The notes under the pieces were generated by a model. The model saw only the letters and a list, made by a program, of their open reading frames with translations, was not told the DNA's origin and did no database searches. Made by a program: the position numbers and the translations under genes. A stretch of 64,000 bases of DNA, taken from the NCBI RefSeq assembly GCF_004364325.1, contig NZ_SOCP01000005.1:248001-312000 (forward strand). The letters are read 5' to 3'. Position 1 is the first letter of the stretch; the number at the start of each line of letters is the position of its first letter. Below, one piece after another: positions 61,858 through 64,000 of the stretch. The stretch is from Actinophytocola oryzae (lineage in GTDB: Bacteria > Actinomycetota > Actinomycetes > Mycobacteriales > Pseudonocardiaceae).

Positions 61858-62728
61858 GTGAACCCCACATGCTCAGCAGGTAACGACGCATCAGGAAGAT
61901 GAACAGCAGCGCGGGTAGCACCAGCACCAGCCCGCCCGCGAACCGGTAGGACTGCGGCGAGTCGGCCAGCGCCACCAGCACCTGCGCGGGCAGCGTGCGG
62001 TGCCCGATCGTCAGCACGCCCGCACCGAGCACCTCGTTCCAGGACAGCACGAACGTGAACACCGCCGACGCCGCGAGGCCGGGGATCGCCAGCGGCAGCA
62101 CGACCCGGCGGAAGGTCTCCGCCCTCGTGCAGCCGAACACGCGCGCGGCCTCCTCGAGATCCGTCGGCACGGCCACGAAGATGCTCGCCGTAATCAGCAC
62201 CGTGGTCGGCATCGCCAGCGCGGTGTGCACCAGCGTGACGGCGGCGACCGTGTCGTAGAGGCCGCCACGCAGGAAGATCGTGGCCAGCGGCACGGACAGC
62301 ACGACGATCGGCAGCGCACGCACCAGCAGCATGAACACCTGGTAGGTGTCGCGGCCCCGGAACGCGTGCCGGGCCAGCGCGTAACCCGCCGGGGCGCCGA
62401 TCGCGAGCGACAGGACCACCGTGTACAGGCCGGTCAGCACCGAGTTGCCGAACGCGGGCAGCACCCCCGTGCTCGTCACGAACCCGCGGAGCGTGTCGAG
62501 CGTGAGGTCCGACGGGATGAAGGACTTCGGGAACTCGGCCAGCTCGTCCGGTGTGGACAGTGCGGCGAACGCGACGAGCACGATCGGCAGCACCATGAAC
62601 AACGACACCAGCACGCACGCGACCTGGACGAGCGCCGCCCGGACACGTCTGCGGCGCAGCGGCGCCAGGTCGACCGGTGGCAGTGTCCGTTCCTCCGCGG
62701 GAGCGGACACGGGTTTGGTGGCCGTCAT
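61850..62728 (-). CDS. Carbohydrate ABC transporter permease (MalG type)
   Basis: 292 residues, six helices. The EAA loop is EEAARVFGCTRAETFRRVVLPLAIPG, which contacts the ATPase. A long Pro-rich cytoplasmic N-terminus (MTATKPVSAPAEERTLPPVD) precedes helix 1 (VACVLVSLFMVLPIVLVAFA). Works with the MalF-type permease encoded just before (ATGA overlap). Confidence 0.93.
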   Translation of the reverse strand: MTATKPVSAPAEERTLPPVDLAPLRRRRVRAALVQVACVLVSLFMVLPIVLVAFAALSTPDELAEFPKSFIPSDLTLDTLRGFVTSTGVLPAFGNSVLTGLYTVVLSLAIGAPAGYALARHAFRGRDTYQVFMLLVRALPIVVLSVPLATIFLRGGLYDTVAAVTLVHTALAMPTTVLITASIFVAVPTDLEEAARVFGCTRAETFRRVVLPLAIPGLAASAVFTFVLSWNEVLGAGVLTIGHRTLPAQVLVALADSPQSYRFAGGLVLVLPALLFIFLMRRYLLSMWGSRG

Positions 62729-63555
62729 GCCCGCTCCCTCCGGAGTGCCCGTAGGTAACCGATGGACACGACCAGCGAGATCGCCAGCACCACCAGTGCC
62801 AGCGCGCTCGCCACCGACGCGTTCTGCAGGCTGACGTACCACTGGTACGTCTCGCCGACCAGCAGCGGGAAGTTCCGCCCGGTCAGCGCCTGCGCGACCG
62901 CGAAGACCTGGATCGCGAGGATCGTCCTGAGTATCAGCGCCACCTGGAGGCTCGGCCTGATCATCGGCAGCGTCACGTGCCACAACCGCTGCCACGCCGA
63001 TGCGCCGAACACCTGCGCGGCCTCGTCGAAGTCACGCGGCACCATCTGCAGGCCCGCCACCAGGATCACGAACACCAGCGACGTCGCCCGCCACAGCTCC
63101 GCCACCACGACCGCGAACAGCATGCCCGCGCCGTTGTCGTAGTCGAGCCAGCCGACCCCGTCCGAGAGCCCCAGCCAGGACAGGAAGGAGTTGAGGTACC
63201 CGCGGTTCGAGAAGATCGACAGCCACACGAGACCGGCGGCCAGCTCGGACATCGCGAGCGGGATCGTCCACAGGTAGAAGTGCGTGCTCACGAGCCTCGG
63301 TCGCGCCTGCAGCAGCAACGCCATCCCCATGGCCAGCACGAACTGCACCGGCACCACGATCACCGTCAGCAGCAGCGTGTTCCGCAGCGCCCTGGCGAAG
63401 TACGGGTCGTCGAACATGCGTGACCAGCTGTCGAGCGTGAACATCCCGCCGGACCGGAACGCGGACAGGAACCCGGCCACCAGCGGCCACCCGAACAGCA
63501 GCAGCATGAAAACGATCGAGGGCAAGAGAAGTAACCAGGGTGTGCGCGTCCGCAT
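62725..63555 (-). CDS. Carbohydrate ABC transporter permease (MalF type)
   Basis: 276 residues, six helices starting with PWLLLLPSIVFMLLLFGWPLV. The EAA loop is DEAAQVFGASAWQRLWHVTLPMIRPS. Paired with the MalG-type permease to form the membrane channel. It directly follows the solute-binding protein gene, whose stop shares one base with the ATG at 63555. Confidence 0.93.
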   Translation of the reverse strand: MRTRTPWLLLLPSIVFMLLLFGWPLVAGFLSAFRSGGMFTLDSWSRMFDDPYFARALRNTLLLTVIVVPVQFVLAMGMALLLQARPRLVSTHFYLWTIPLAMSELAAGLVWLSIFSNRGYLNSFLSWLGLSDGVGWLDYDNGAGMLFAVVVAELWRATSLVFVILVAGLQMVPRDFDEAAQVFGASAWQRLWHVTLPMIRPSLQVALILRTILAIQVFAVAQALTGRNFPLLVGETYQWYVSLQNASVASALALVVLAISLVVSIGYLRALRRERA

Positions 63556-64000
63556 CAGGCCACCTCACACGGCGAACCTGCCGGGTCCGGCGACCAGCAG
63601 GCGACGCCGATGTCGGTGAGCAGGCCGTTCATCACCCGCGACTGTGCGTCCAGGGTGTTCCGCACGTCGGCGCCGTCGAGGACGATCGACTGGAACGTGT
63701 CCTTGAAGACCTTGGTCACCTCGCCCTCACGGGTCCCGATCCCCACGGGCGGCAGGGCGACGAGCGCGTCCGGCGCCGTGCGCTGGCGCTCGATGGCGTC
63801 GGCCTCCATGGAGATCGCCGGCGTGAGGTCGCCGGGCAGGTCGACCCGGACCGTCGGGAAGAACGCGTTCTCGGTCAGCACCTCGAGCTGTGCGGCAGGC
63901 CGGGACAGCGCGGCGATCACCTTCCTGGCCACGTCCTCCTCCGGCGCCCCGCGTGGGATCCCCATGCCGGTCAGGATGACCATGTACCCCAGCCCCTTCG
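63555..64000 (-). CDS. ABC transporter solute-binding protein, C-terminal part
   Basis: The frame is open to the window's last base; about 148 residues of the C-terminal half are visible (AALSRPAAQLEVLTENAFFPTVR, GTREGEVTKVFKDTFQSIVL, GADVRNTLDAQSRVMNGLLT), the hinge-to-tail region of an extracellular carbohydrate-binding (family 1) protein. The signal peptide and N-lobe lie outside the window. First visible gene of the uptake operon; the tail ends in a Cys-containing GSPCEVA. Confidence 0.82.
   Translation of the reverse strand, partial: KGLGYMVILTGMGIPRGAPEEDVARKVIAALSRPAAQLEVLTENAFFPTVRVDLPGDLTPAISMEADAIERQRTAPDALVALPPVGIGTREGEVTKVFKDTFQSIVLDGADVRNTLDAQSRVMNGLLTDIGVACWSPDPAGSPCEVA

Overview
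This is a gene-dense, high-GC (about 70%) window from an actinomycete. GTG starts, 1-4 base start/stop overlaps, XRE/DUF397 regulatory pairs, PucR and LacI-type control of secreted hydrolases, a family 2B encapsulin operon and 30-bp GAAGGACGCCTTC-type extragenic repeats all suggest the Pseudonocardiaceae (Lentzea/Saccharothrix/Amycolatopsis-like). That family call is inference. No tRNA, rRNA, insertion sequence, prophage or CRISPR array was recognised.

Layout. 1-6.7 kb: the end of an amidohydrolase gene coupled to a GT1 glycosyltransferase, a lipoprotein, a LexA-type repressor, a DGPF/YciI protein, a truncated YjdF-like membrane gene, a divergent MarR/DinB-like pair, a gene-free repeat-bearing stretch, an HD phosphohydrolase and a YjbR protein. 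6.6-10.2 kb: a MacAB-type ABC export operon (adaptor, ATPase, permease) split by a repeat-filled spacer. 10.3-19.8 kb: an XRE/DUF397 pair, two coupled secreted metalloproteases (M64, M6), a PucR regulator, a secreted GH16 glucanase with two discoidin-like modules and a divergent DUF1996 gene that share a perfect LacI-type operator. 19.8-26.4 kb: small membrane proteins, pirin, a GH2 enzyme, a P450/ferredoxin pair and a stress protein.

26.4-42.9 kb holds two carbon monoxide dehydrogenase loci. Both large subunits carry the form I active-site motif AYxCSFR. The first (minus strand) is coxM-coxS-coxL-xdhC with a divergent LysR gene. The second (plus strand) is a small ORF, coxM-coxS-coxL-coxG, then five tiny single-helix membrane proteins and a GIY-YIG-like gene, with coxD-coxE facing it on the other strand. 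Only one set of coxD/E/G is present, so it may serve both enzymes. A 550-residue protein I cannot assign lies between the loci.

43-51 kb is carbohydrate-related: a GH16/ricin-lectin enzyme whose promoter carries LacI-like and DasR-like palindromes, a mannonate-dehydratase-like enolase-superfamily enzyme, LacZ and an NAD-dependent epimerase. At 51.15-51.98 kb a LysR gene and an aldo/keto reductase gene have both lost their 5' ends at one junction, a deletion scar. 52.4-57.2 kb is a two-shell family 2B encapsulin operon followed by a polyprenyl diphosphate synthase and ispH, so it couples a protein compartment to isoprenoid precursor supply. 58.4-64 kb is a minus-strand sugar uptake operon: solute-binding protein (cut by the window edge), two permeases, ATPase, a GH63-like glycosidase and a PHP-domain protein.

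Two DNA-level signals cut across genes: six exact copies of the palindrome TCCACWGTGGA, all inside coding regions, and two pairs of DnaA-box-like TGTGGACAA sites, each pair with 19-bp spacing.
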